64,000 nt of DNA from Rhodococcus sp. ARC_M5 (GCF_022810405.1 NZ_JALGQE010000021.1:16853-80852); one strand, 5' to 3'; shown: positions 7,538 to 15,192, counted from the first letter of the stretch. The notes: generated by a model from the sequence alone, not told the origin. Made by a program: numbers and translations.

Positions 7538-8958
7538 TGGACAATCTCGTCAACATTCTCTATGTCGTCGCATTCGGCATGTTCATCTACGGCCTGATGG
7601 GTCTGACCGGCCCGAAGACTGCTGTGCGCGGCAACCAGATCGCTGCTGTCGGTATGTTCATCGCCGTCGTGGCGACGCTGATCTCCGTTCGGGACACCGA
7701 GAATTGGATACTGATCATCGTCGGTCTTGTCGTCGGCGTTGCGCTGGGAATCCCGCCCGCTCGTCGAGTCAAGATGACCGCGATGCCACAGTTGGTGGCT
7801 CTGTTCAACGGTGTCGGTGGTGGAACGGTCGCACTGATCGCCTGGGCCGAGTTCCTCGACACGTCGGGGTTCTCGAACTTCAAGCACGGTGAATCGCCGA
7901 CGGTGCACATCGTCATCGGCTCGCTGTTCGCGGCGATCATCGGATCGATCTCCTTCTGGGGATCGCTGATCGCTTTCCTCAAGCTTCAGGAGACCCTGCC
8001 CGGCTCGCCCATCACCATCGGCAAGCTGCAGCAACCACTCAACGCCCTGCTGCTGATCGGCGCGGTCGCCGCTGCCGTGGTCATCGGCATCAACGCCACT
8101 CCGGGCGGCGGAGTGTCGCAGTGGTGGATCGTTGCGGTCCTCGTGTTGGCAGGCATTCTCGGTCTGACCGTGGTGCTGCCCATCGGTGGTGCAGACATGC
8201 CAGTGGTGATCTCACTGCTCAACGCTCTTACCGGACTGTCCGCTGCGGCTGCCGGTCTGGCGCTCAACAACACGGCAATGATCGTCGCAGGCATGATCGT
8301 CGGCGCGTCCGGCACGATCCTGACCAACCTCATGGCCAAGGCCATGAACCGTTCCATCCCGGCAATCGTCGCCGGTGGATTCGGCGGCGGCGACGCAGCC
8401 GCAGGCCCCGCGGGAGCGGCCGGGGGTACGGCGAAGGCCACCTCCGCGGCCGATGCGGCCATCCAGATGGCATACGCCAACCAGGTCATCGTCGTGCCCG
8501 GATACGGCCTCGCCGTTGCGCAGGCACAGCACGCGGTCAAGGACATGGCCAAGCTGCTCGAGGCGAAGGGCGTCGAGGTCAAGTACGCCATTCACCCCGT
8601 GGCCGGTCGCATGCCGGGGCACATGAACGTCTTGCTCGCCGAGGCCGACGTCGCGTACGACGCGATGAAGGAAATGGACGACATCAACGACGAGTTCTCG
8701 CGCACCGATGTCACGTTGGTCATCGGTGCGAACGACGTGACCAACCCGGCGGCGCGCAACGATCCGTCGAGCCCGATTCACGGGATGCCGATCCTGAACG
8801 TCGATCAGTCGAAGTCGGTCATCGTTCTCAAGCGGTCGATGTCCTCGGGCTTCGCAGGAATCGAGAATCCTCTGTTCTTCGCGGAGGGCACCTCGATGCT
8901 GTTCGGTGACGCGAAGAAGTCCGTGTCCGAGGTGACCGAGGAGCTCAAGGCTCTCTAG
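7537..8958 (+). CDS. pntB: NAD(P)+ transhydrogenase beta subunit (membrane domain plus NADP(H)-binding domain III)
   Basis: The 473-residue protein has about eight N-terminal membrane helices (residues 1-275). A Gly/Ala linker follows (FGGGDAAAGPAGAAGG), then the cytoplasmic NADP(H)-binding domain III. That domain shows VIVVPGYGLAVAQAQHAVKDMA, IHPVAGRMPGHMNVLLAEA, DVTLVIGANDVTNPAAR and the end block KRSMSSGFAGIENPLFF. All are hallmarks of the family and the length is typical. It completes the transhydrogenase that maintains NADPH. The stop codon is followed after 22 bases by a 16-bp perfect hairpin. Confidence 0.94.
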   Translation: MDNLVNILYVVAFGMFIYGLMGLTGPKTAVRGNQIAAVGMFIAVVATLISVRDTENWILIIVGLVVGVALGIPPARRVKMTAMPQLVALFNGVGGGTVALIAWAEFLDTSGFSNFKHGESPTVHIVIGSLFAAIIGSISFWGSLIAFLKLQETLPGSPITIGKLQQPLNALLLIGAVAAAVVIGINATPGGGVSQWWIVAVLVLAGILGLTVVLPIGGADMPVVISLLNALTGLSAAAAGLALNNTAMIVAGMIVGASGTILTNLMAKAMNRSIPAIVAGGFGGGDAAAGPAGAAGGTAKATSAADAAIQMAYANQVIVVPGYGLAVAQAQHAVKDMAKLLEAKGVEVKYAIHPVAGRMPGHMNVLLAEADVAYDAMKEMDDINDEFSRTDVTLVIGANDVTNPAARNDPSSPIHGMPILNVDQSKSVIVLKRSMSSGFAGIENPLFFAEGTSMLFGDAKKSVSEVTEELKAL

Positions 8959-8980
8959 GTACGAGGACGATTCAGCACCC

Positions 8981-9016
8981 CTGGGGCGCTCCCGGTACTC
9001 ACCGGGAGCGCCCCAG
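8981..9016. terminator. 16-bp hairpin shared by pntB and the convergent membrane-protein gene
   Basis: A perfect 16-bp stem (8981-8996 with 9001-9016) encloses the 4-base loop ACTC. Only a weak T-run follows. The stop codon of the leftward gene (8999-9001) lies in the loop and right arm, so the arm also encodes the last residues of that protein. It probably terminates pntB transcription; on the other strand it would form at the very end of the coding region. Confidence 0.7.
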
Positions 9017-9715
9017 CTTGCGTTGGACCGCCAATGCCGCTGTATCGAGCGGGTTGCGGGCCTCACGGGCAGCGGCGTCGGGGGAATAGAGCATGACGAT
9101 CGAGCATGCAGGCCACCACAGGAAGGCGATCGAGGCTGCGCCCACGATTCCGGTGATCGACGCGGAGCCGACGGTCAGGGCAGCCGCTGCCACCGCCAGC
9201 GTCGCGACAGTTCCCAGGCCGAGAACCACGGGCCGCCACGTAGTCGATGCCACCATGGACGCGGCTCCGAGGAGCGAGGCCGCGGCGGCGAGTTGGCCGC
9301 TCGGAAGGTCGGCGGGCTGCATCGTCGCTCCCATGGTCTGCCTGACAAGAGCAGTGGTCACCATGGCGCCGACGGTGCAGGCGATCACCACCCCGATTCC
9401 GAACGGAAGCTTGCGCATCACAGCCACGACGGCGAGAGCGGCGACGACCGTCAACACCGCGGTCACGTCGATCGCGTCGAGTACGCGGGCGGCCAGTGCC
9501 GTGGCCGGATTCGATTCCTCGGACAACACGGCCGGCACGTGCGGCGACGCCCACATCGGCCAGAGGAGCAGCAGGACCGCGAAGGCGCCGGACACAGCCA
9601 ACCGCGTCATCACGGCTCGCCTGCGCGCCCGGGACGAGGTGTCGGACGGCGTTGCGGGGTAGCCGGCGTCCAGGGATCTTCGGATGGGTCCTGAGTCGAG
9701 GTTCGGTGGCGGCAT
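8999..9715 (-). CDS. Degenerate PAP2-like polytopic membrane protein
   Basis: With the start at 9715 the product has 238 residues. A basic, Pro-rich cytoplasmic N-terminus of about 35 residues is followed by roughly five or six hydrophobic helices. LPSGQLAAAASLLGAASMVA, followed by an RP-containing loop and a long helix, matches the layout of type 2 phosphatidic acid phosphatases (PSGH, then R-x5-H-xxx-D). The catalytic His of PSGH is Gln here, and the second conserved His/Asp cluster is replaced by SASITGIVGAAS. I infer a non-catalytic PAP2 relative. The frame is open up to 9817, so a longer N-terminus is possible. No strong ribosome binding site is visible. Confidence 0.55.
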   Translation of the reverse strand: MPPPNLDSGPIRRSLDAGYPATPSDTSSRARRRAVMTRLAVSGAFAVLLLLWPMWASPHVPAVLSEESNPATALAARVLDAIDVTAVLTVVAALAVVAVMRKLPFGIGVVIACTVGAMVTTALVRQTMGATMQPADLPSGQLAAAASLLGAASMVASTTWRPVVLGLGTVATLAVAAAALTVGSASITGIVGAASIAFLWWPACSIVMLYSPDAAAREARNPLDTAALAVQRKLGRSR

Positions 9716-10108
9716 GGGGCCACGGTGCCGGACCCAGCTGAGCACCGGATGTGAGTAGGTTGGGAACAGGCTGATGGTTTTCGAGGTAACGATTCCATCA
9801 CGCGGAAGCATCGGCACGGAACCGCGGTGTCCGCGACCGGCTGCGCGACTCGTTACGCGCCCCGAGTTCGTGGAATGCGCCTAGAGCAGGCAATCTTACT
9901 GTTCAGGGCCGTCGGAACGGGTTTCTGGTCTTTTAATGGATCGACCGGCGCGGACCGGCGACGCCCGAATTCGGGCGACCTCGTATTACTCGATTGAGCG
10001 TCACGTGCCGTCTACCTGGGCTTATGTCGGGTGTTTGTCCCCGGTCACAGCTTTTCGTGAGGCGAACTATGACTTCGTTGCAAGTCGTTGATCGGATGGG
10101 TCCAAGTG

Positions 10109-10124
10109 TGTGACGATAGTCACA
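10109..10124. promoter_or_regulatory. Perfect CRP/GlxR-like site
   Basis: The sequence TGTGA-CGATAG-TCACA matches the TGTGA-N6-TCACA consensus in both half sites. It lies 183 bases upstream of the small-protein start at 10307. No other coding start is nearby on that strand. Confidence 0.55.
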
Positions 10125-10232
10125 GAGTCCAACTCACCCTGGGCGAGACTGCTCCGAAGGGCGTAGTTTCAGCCGCATCGGAAAACCGTATTCCGTCGTT
10201 ACAGTCAAATCGGTAACGATATGGACACGGGC

Positions 10233-10248
10233 TGTGGTACCCGTCACA
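10233..10248. promoter_or_regulatory. Near-perfect CRP/GlxR-like site
   Basis: TGTGG-TACCCG-TCACA differs from the consensus at one base. It lies 59 bases before the ATG at 10307, close to where a promoter should be, so a bound protein here could repress. Together with 10109-10124 it gives a two-site arrangement 124 bases apart, close to 12 helical turns. Confidence 0.45.
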
Positions 10249-10306
10249 TCCTGCCGTAATCGGGTACTCGACAACTACGGACGCCGGAAACTCGAAGGAG
10301 AAGAAC

Positions 10307-10633
10307 ATGACCGCAATGTCTCAGGGACAGCTCGATATGGTCCGTGCGTTCTTTTGCAACGAGTTCCAAACGGACTCGCTCGATCGAACCACCATGCCCG
10401 AGCCTACGTCCGAAGCAGTCTCCGAGTGGATCGATGCTCTGGCAACAAGCGGGCTCTTCGCTCCTGCCGAGGTCCGCAACATCTCGTCGGTCTGGGCCGC
10501 CGAGCCGGAGACGATGATTTCACTGCTCGTCGGTGAAGTGGACGAAATCGCGGTCAAGCGCCACGCAGTCGCCACCCCGGCCGCGGCGATCGCAACTCCG
10601 GCGCTCGTGTCCGCTTTCGGCCGGGCCAGCTGA
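10307..10633 (+). CDS. Small protein of unknown function, paralogue of the gene at 4441
   Basis: The 108-residue soluble protein shares its central block with the 103-residue product at 4441-4752 (EWIDALATSGLFAPAEV against EWVQALTQSGLFERATV), plus later W, P and DE positions. The C-terminal 25 residues are Ala/Pro-rich and unrelated. GAAGGAGAAG sits 5 bases before the ATG; a second ATG lies 3 codons in. It is monocistronic, with about 110 bases to the next gene. Two CRP-like sites upstream suggest catabolite or cAMP-type control. I do not recognise a characterised family. Confidence 0.72.
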   Translation: MTAMSQGQLDMVRAFFCNEFQTDSLDRTTMPEPTSEAVSEWIDALATSGLFAPAEVRNISSVWAAEPETMISLLVGEVDEIAVKRHAVATPAAAIATPALVSAFGRAS

Positions 10634-10745
10634 CCCGTACCGGGCTCGGTGTCTCGGCACCGATGCGGGTGTCGCTTCGCTACTATCGGTCGACTCCGGC
10701 AACGGCCGTCGACAACGATGTCGCACAGCGAAGTGAGGGTTCTGT

Positions 10746-11771
10746 ATGGGCGCAGTGGGACTGGACGAAAACGCAGTATCGACCTGGATCGCAGGATTGG
10801 GAATCGGCGCAACGTCGCCGCTGACCTTTCATCGGATCGGCAACGGTCAATCCAATCTCACCTACGCGGTCCGTGATGCCGGCGGCAGTACGTGGGTGCT
10901 CCGACGCCCACCGCTCGGGCAGCTCCTGGCGTCCGCACACGACGTTGTGCGCGAGCATCGAATTCTGTCCGGCCTACAGAACACAGCGGTGCCGGTTCCG
11001 AAGATGATCGCGATCACCGAGGATCCTTCGGTGTCCGAGGTCCCTGTGGTGCTGATGAGTTTCGTCGACGGGATCGTGGTCGACTCGGTGGCCACAGCCG
11101 AGCAACTCGATGTCGAGCATCGACGGAGGGTCGGACTGGGGCTCACCGTTGCGCTCGCCGATATCCACCGCGTGGATCTCGATTCGTCGGGACTGGCGGA
11201 CCTGGCCAGTCACAAGCCTTACGCTGCGCGTCAACTCGCCCGGTGGACGAAGCAGTGGCAATCCTCGCGCACTCGCGACGTACCCGGTATCGATTCGCTT
11301 GCAACGCGATTGGCCGCCAACGTTCCTCAGCAGCAGGAAGTGACCCTGGTGCACGGAGATTTTCACCTCAGCAACGTGATCACGGACCGCGAGAGCGGTC
11401 GGGTAGCCGCAGTCGTCGACTGGGAGCTGTGCACACTCGGAGATCCGTTGGCGGATCTCGGTGGGCTACTGGCCTATTGGCCGCAGGCCGACGACGGGGT
11501 CGCGGGCCCGTTCATGGCGTCGACGCTGCCGGGCTTTCCCACTCGGGCCGAACTCGTCGAGTCGTACGCGCAGCACACCGGACGTGACGTTTCCGATGTC
11601 GGTTTCTGGCAGGTGCTGGCGCTGTGGAAGCTCTCCATCATCGCCGAAGGTGTCATGCGCCGGATGGAAGCGGACTCGCGAAACAGGGCCGTGGCGGGCG
11701 GGCCGACCACAACTCTCATCGACGACATCGTCACCAGGGCGCTGCACACAGCCGATGAGATCGGCCTGTAA
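10746..11771 (+). CDS. Phosphotransferase family protein (APH-like, ACAD10/FadE36-type kinase fold)
   Basis: The 341-residue protein has the aminoglycoside-phosphotransferase/choline-kinase fold. FHRIGNGQSNLTYAVRDAGGSTWVLRRPP forms the ATP-binding sheet (residues 27-58). LVHGDFHLSNVI near 200 is the Brenner catalytic motif and VVDWELCTLGDPLADLG near 222-240 is the metal-binding block. Relatives are fused to, or encoded beside, acyl-CoA dehydrogenases and are thought to phosphorylate hydroxyacyl substrates. No antibiotic-resistance role should be assumed. The stop is 4 bases from the convergent thioesterase stop. Confidence 0.82.
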   Translation: MGAVGLDENAVSTWIAGLGIGATSPLTFHRIGNGQSNLTYAVRDAGGSTWVLRRPPLGQLLASAHDVVREHRILSGLQNTAVPVPKMIAITEDPSVSEVPVVLMSFVDGIVVDSVATAEQLDVEHRRRVGLGLTVALADIHRVDLDSSGLADLASHKPYAARQLARWTKQWQSSRTRDVPGIDSLATRLAANVPQQQEVTLVHGDFHLSNVITDRESGRVAAVVDWELCTLGDPLADLGGLLAYWPQADDGVAGPFMASTLPGFPTRAELVESYAQHTGRDVSDVGFWQVLALWKLSIIAEGVMRRMEADSRNRAVAGGPTTTLIDDIVTRALHTADEIGL

Positions 11772-11775
11772 GCGG

Positions 11776-12249
11776 TCAGCTCGTCGAGGTCCCGATCGTC
11801 AGAGTGCGTGCCGCGCTTTCGATCTCGGGCGGAATTGCGACAGGTCTGCGCGTGACTCCGTCGACGTAGACGTGCACGAATCGTCCCCGAGCCGCCAGCT
11901 CCAGCACATCGTCGCCGGCCTCCCGGAACAACCCGAGTGAATACACGATGCTGCGAGTACCCAACTTCTCGACGGCGAGTCCGACCTGAAGGCGGTCCGG
12001 AAAGCTCAACTCGGAGAGGTATCGGCACGACGTTTCGGCGACGACGCCTATCGCCGACAGGGTCCGGATGTCCAGTCCCGTCGTCTCCATCAACCATCCA
12101 TTGACGGCTGTGTCGAAGTACGCATAGTAGGTGACGTTGTTGACGTGGCCGTAATGGTCGTTGTCGTCCCATCGAGTCGGCACCGGCCACAGCGCCGGAA
12201 AGTCCGATGCGAGCGACAACTCGGCAGTGGCGTTCACCTGATCCGTCAT
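11776..12249 (-). CDS. Acyl-CoA thioesterase, hotdog fold (YbgC / 4-hydroxybenzoyl-CoA thioesterase family)
   Basis: The 157-residue protein has the single-hotdog signature TRWDDNDHYGHVNNVTYYAYFDTAVNGWL near residues 22-50, where the Asp and the GHVNN loop form the active site. The later strand TSCRYLSELSFPDRLQVGLAVEKLG completes the fold. These are cytoplasmic thioesterases of short or aromatic acyl-CoAs. It is read in the same direction as the downstream-listed BenE gene, whose stop is 10 bases before this start. Co-transcription with the benzoate-type transporter is therefore likely and would fit an aromatic acyl-CoA role, which is inference. Confidence 0.83.
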   Translation of the reverse strand: MTDQVNATAELSLASDFPALWPVPTRWDDNDHYGHVNNVTYYAYFDTAVNGWLMETTGLDIRTLSAIGVVAETSCRYLSELSFPDRLQVGLAVEKLGTRSIVYSLGLFREAGDDVLELAARGRFVHVYVDGVTRRPVAIPPEIESAARTLTIGTSTS

Positions 12250-12259
12250 GGATGTGACC

Positions 12260-13486
12260 CTAGCCAGTAGCGTCCGAGACAGGCAGCGCCGGGGACTGCC
12301 GTCGCAGAATCGCCCGTACGGCGAGTCCGACGATCAATGCCCAGAACGCCGATCCGATCCCCACAAAGGTCAGTCCGGATGCAGCAACGAGGAACGTCAG
12401 GACGGTCGCTTCTCGGTCCGACGCGTGCTGCAGTGCGCCGAACAGCGACGCCGCGAGCGTTCCCAACAGTGCAAGCCCGGCAACGGTTTCCACCACTCCG
12501 GCAGGTGATGCGGCCACCAGAGTCGCCAGAGCCGTGGCCAGCAGTGCGAGCACCGAGAACGAGCATCCGGCGGAGAATGCCGCGACCCATCGTCGCTTCG
12601 GGTCCGGATGGGCGCTGGGGCTCGCCGAGAGTGCAGCGCTGATCGCGGCGAGATTGATCGTGTGCCCACCAGCGAATGCTCCCAGCACCGTTCCGCTTCC
12701 GGTGACGGTCATCGATGCACGCCACGGGATGCGGTAGCCGAACGACGCCATGACCGAAGTGCCCGGGATATTCTGTGACGCCATCGTGACGATGTACAAC
12801 GGCACTGCGATGCCGACGGTCGCCTGCCACGTCCAGTGCGGAATCGTCCAGTCGATTCGGGGGACGAGATCGGACGCCGCGATGGAGGTGGCGCTGCCGA
12901 TCACGTCGGCAGCGATGATCACAGCCGCCGCAGCGAACGCAGCGGGGACTGCCCAGCGTGTGCTGAATCGGAGCACCACGAGCCAGACGAGAACCACCGG
13001 CGCTACGTGTTCGGGGGAGCCGGCGAGGGCTACCACCGGTGCCGAGCAGAGGGGTAGCAGCACTCCGGCCAGCATTGCCTGCGCGAGTGGTACCGGGATT
13101 CTCGAGACAAGAGCGCCGAGCCGCGGCCACAGGCCGGTCAGGACGATCATGAGCCCGACGGTGACGAACGCACCCACTGCGGCAGGCCAACCGCCGACCA
13201 CCACGCCGGTTCCGGCGAGCAACGCGGCACCCGGTGTCGACCAGGCAAGCGTGATGGGCTGTCGGTATCTGCGCGCAAGCCACATCATCCCGACGGCCTG
13301 CGTCAGACACAGTGCCGACAATCCCGAGGCTGCCTCGGCTGGACTGGCACCCACCGCGCGAAGGCCGGTGAGGACTACGGCGAACGAACTGGTGAAGCCG
13401 ACCAGAGCGGCCACGATTCCGGCGCTGACGGGGGTCGAGAGACTTGTCGGTCGGTCGGCAGCGGCGGAATTGTCGGCAGAGGTCAC
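12260..13486 (-). CDS. benE: BenE-family benzoate/H+ symporter-like transporter
   Basis: With the GTG at 13486 the product has 408 residues and about twelve hydrophobic segments. BenE-family features include PVSAGIVAALVGFTSSFAVVL, PITLAWSTPGAALLAGTG, MASQNIPGTSVMASFGYRIPW and GAFAGGHTINLAAISAAL. The inner-membrane family imports benzoate with protons. The frame stays open upstream to 13720, but those residues are Arg-rich and overlap the regulatory region of the divergent GntR gene. The ribosome binding site is weak, so the start is uncertain by some codons. No benzoate-degradation genes are nearby, so the substrate is not assured. Confidence 0.82.
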   Translation of the reverse strand: MTSADNSAAADRPTSLSTPVSAGIVAALVGFTSSFAVVLTGLRAVGASPAEAASGLSALCLTQAVGMMWLARRYRQPITLAWSTPGAALLAGTGVVVGGWPAAVGAFVTVGLMIVLTGLWPRLGALVSRIPVPLAQAMLAGVLLPLCSAPVVALAGSPEHVAPVVLVWLVVLRFSTRWAVPAAFAAAAVIIAADVIGSATSIAASDLVPRIDWTIPHWTWQATVGIAVPLYIVTMASQNIPGTSVMASFGYRIPWRASMTVTGSGTVLGAFAGGHTINLAAISAALSASPSAHPDPKRRWVAAFSAGCSFSVLALLATALATLVAASPAGVVETVAGLALLGTLAASLFGALQHASDREATVLTFLVAASGLTFVGIGSAFWALIVGLAVRAILRRQSPALPVSDATG

Positions 13487-13603
13487 GATCGACGATGATG
13501 CACGGTCGGCCGTCGCCTGTCGCGTCGTTTCCCACCGAGTCGGGTCGGCGCAACTGGTGGCGACCGGATGCTGTCGGTGCACCCAGGTGTGACGTAGTCT
13601 TTG

Positions 13604-13634
13604 GTTGGACCGGACCAGTCCGTACCGCTGGTCC
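13604..13634. promoter_or_regulatory. DasR/NagR-like operator cluster upstream of the gntR-type gene
   Basis: Two overlapping symmetric elements are visible. TGGACCGGACCA (13606-13617) is nearly palindromic. A perfect 7-bp inverted repeat pairs GGACCAG (13612-13618) with CTGGTCC (13628-13634). The GGTC/GACC half sites resemble the DasR consensus ACTGGTCTAGACCAGT. The position 26-56 bases before the regulator's start suggests autoregulation. Confidence 0.5.
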
Positions 13635-13659
13635 GTCGAGTGACCGAAAGGCCGGCGCA

Positions 13660-14409
13660 GTGGTGATGCCCGTACATCTGAGGGACAGTCAGATCCCGAA
13701 ACACGAACAGCTGCGCGCAATTCTGTTGCACCGCTGCACCAAGGAGCTCCAACCCGGCGATCTGATGCCGAGCGAGCGGAAGCTGATGGAGGATTACGGC
13801 GTCAGCCGCATCACCGTCAGGGAAGCAATCGGTCAACTCGTCAACGACGGACATCTGGTGCGCGTGCGCGGCAAGGGCACGTTCGTCGCCAGTCGCACGG
13901 TTCAGTCTCGCTTGCACCTGGCGTCGTTCTCGGAGGAGATGCGCGCGCAGGGATTGACGCCGACGACGGTGGTGCTTTTCGCGCGGCTCGAAAAGCCTTC
14001 TGCATCAACAATTCGCGCCCTCGGTCTGGTCGACGGGGAGCAGACTTACCACATCAAGAGGCTGCGGTTGGCCGACGCCGAGCCGGTCAGCGTCGACGAC
14101 GGGTGGTACCGGGCCGGACTGCTTCCGGACCTGATCGACCACGATCTGAGCCAGTCGATCTACGAGGCTGTGCGCAATCACTACGGTCTGACGATCGATC
14201 GGGCCGAGCAGACCGTCAAAGCGACTGCAGCCGACAGTGATACGGCCACCCTGCTCGGTACCAAGCGCGGCGCTCCGGTGCTGTACTTCGACCGGGTCTC
14301 CTTCAGCGGCGGCGAGCCGCTCGAGCATGCCGAGAGCTGGTACCGCTGCGACCGGTATCAACTGTCGATGGAAGTCGAAGGCGGGCGACGCACCACGCCG
14401 CGTCGGTGA
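13660..14409 (+). CDS. GntR-family (HutC/DasR subfamily) regulator, probable control of N-acetylglucosamine genes
   Basis: The protein is 249 residues from the GTG at 13660 (GAAAGG 8 bases upstream) or 247 from the ATG at 13666. The N-terminal winged helix contains PSERKLMEDYGVSRITVREAIGQLVNDGHLVRVRGKGTFVAS (about residues 40-85). The C-terminal UTRA ligand domain includes LHLASFSEEMRAQGLTP and ends LEHAESWYRCDRYQL. This architecture is that of DasR/NagR, which sense glucosamine or GlcNAc phosphates. The gene converges on crr and adjoins the PTS-nag cluster. Similar half sites occur before this gene and before the EIIC gene. Confidence 0.85.
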   Translation: MVMPVHLRDSQIPKHEQLRAILLHRCTKELQPGDLMPSERKLMEDYGVSRITVREAIGQLVNDGHLVRVRGKGTFVASRTVQSRLHLASFSEEMRAQGLTPTTVVLFARLEKPSASTIRALGLVDGEQTYHIKRLRLADAEPVSVDDGWYRAGLLPDLIDHDLSQSIYEAVRNHYGLTIDRAEQTVKATAADSDTATLLGTKRGAPVLYFDRVSFSGGEPLEHAESWYRCDRYQLSMEVEGGRRTTPRR

Positions 14410-14411
14410 GG

Positions 14412-14876
14412 TCAGGGCAGCTCGAACAGCGGATCGCCCTTCACGACGTCGGTGCCGATGCTCGCACTCGTCACCGAATCCGGCTTCGAATCCATCAGGA
14501 CCACGGGGACGACATCCGAGTAGCCTGCCGACGCGATCGCTGCGGGGTCATAGGTGACGACGAGGTCGCCGGCCTCGACTCGATCACCCTCTGCTGCAAC
14601 GAGTTCGAAGCCCGAGCCCTTCATCTTCACGGTGTCGATACCGATGTGGACCAACACACCGGCCTTGTCGTCGGTGAAGACGACGAACGCGTGCGGATGA
14701 AGCTTGAGTATCTTGCCCGCGACCGGAGAACGGACCTCGACGGGACCGTCGCTCGCGGCCGGCTGCAGTGCGACACCGGCACCGACCATCTGCGCGGAAA
14801 ACACTGGATCGGGGACGTCGGCGAGCGAGATCACCCGGCCGGCAACGGGACTGAGGATCAGGTTGCCGTCGTTCAC
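14412..14876 (-). CDS. crr: PTS system EIIA component, glucose/GlcNAc type
   Basis: The 154-residue product is a stand-alone EIIA(Glc)-family protein. The phosphorylated His lies in VLVHIGIDTVKMKG (residue 77) and the partner His in LHPHAFVVF (residue 62); the 15-residue spacing matches the family. It starts at GTG 14876, overlapping the EIIB stop by GTGA, so EIIB and EIIA are coupled. It receives phosphate from HPr and passes it to EIIB. The PTS is split into separate EIIA, EIIB and EIIC chains rather than fused, and the EIIC gene is transcribed divergently. Confidence 0.9.
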   Translation of the reverse strand: MNDGNLILSPVAGRVISLADVPDPVFSAQMVGAGVALQPAASDGPVEVRSPVAGKILKLHPHAFVVFTDDKAGVLVHIGIDTVKMKGSGFELVAAEGDRVEAGDLVVTYDPAAIASAGYSDVVPVVLMDSKPDSVTSASIGTDVVKGDPLFELP

Positions 14877-15103
14877 AGAATGTCTTCGATATCTTCTGCG
14901 AGCGTGTCCGCTTCGGGGCCGACGATGACCTGAACGGCAGTGCCCTTGTGGAACACCCCGTGGGCGCCGGCCGCCTTGAGTGCTGCCTCGTCCACCAACG
15001 ATCCGTCCTTCACCTCGGTGCGTAACCGAGTGATGCACGCTTCGATCTCGACGATGTTGTCGGCACCGCCGAGGCCCTTCACGATCGCGTCCGCCTTGGA
15101 CAT
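14873..15103 (-). CDS. PTS system EIIB component, glucose/GlcNAc type
   Basis: The 76-residue protein is a free EIIB domain. IEACITRLRTEV carries the phosphorylated Cys at residue 23, and VFHKGTAVQVIVGPEADTLAEDI is the typical C-terminal half. The ATG ending at 15103 is preceded by AAGCGAGAA; the frame is open a little further upstream without support. It transfers phosphate from EIIA to the incoming sugar bound by EIIC, at the inner membrane surface. It is the first gene of the leftward EIIB-EIIA pair, and its promoter region is shared with the EIIC-nagA-nagB operon. Confidence 0.9.
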   Translation of the reverse strand: MSKADAIVKGLGGADNIVEIEACITRLRTEVKDGSLVDEAALKAAGAHGVFHKGTAVQVIVGPEADTLAEDIEDIL

Positions 15104-15176
15104 GTCCGGTTCTCGCTTTCTGTCGGCTGAATCACACGACCGGGTTGACATGTGCTTGCCACCTGGCCAAACTACA

Positions 15177-15192
15177 ACTGGTAATGACCGGA
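15177..15192. promoter_or_regulatory. DasR-like operator in the divergent PTS promoter region
   Basis: ACTGGTAATGACCGGA keeps the ACTGGT and GACC halves of the DasR consensus (ACTGGTCTAGACCAGT). It lies between the divergent EIIB and EIIC genes, 75 bases before the EIIC start. A bound regulator could control both directions at once. Confidence 0.5.

Larger units (their letters stand above)
9716..10306. other. Intergenic region (~590 bp) with palindrome and CRP-like sites
   Basis: I see no protein-coding signal here. It contains the perfect 16-bp palindrome CGCCCGAATTCGGGCG at 9962-9977, a nearby direct repeat ACCGGCG, a short AT-rich stretch near 9930 and two CRP-like sites (listed separately). 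Its length suggests a regulated promoter for the small-protein gene at 10307, and possibly a non-coding RNA, but I cannot show the latter. Confidence 0.45.

Noticed and set aside
10746..11771. Possible aminoglycoside-resistance kinase
   Set aside because: The APH-fold motifs are those of the ACAD10-like phosphotransferase group. Nothing in sequence or context points to antibiotic modification.
12260..13720. BenE starting at 13720 with an extra 78-residue N-terminus
   Set aside because: The extension is Arg/Ser-rich, crosses the DasR-like operator cluster and the start of the divergent regulator, and is not part of the transporter fold.
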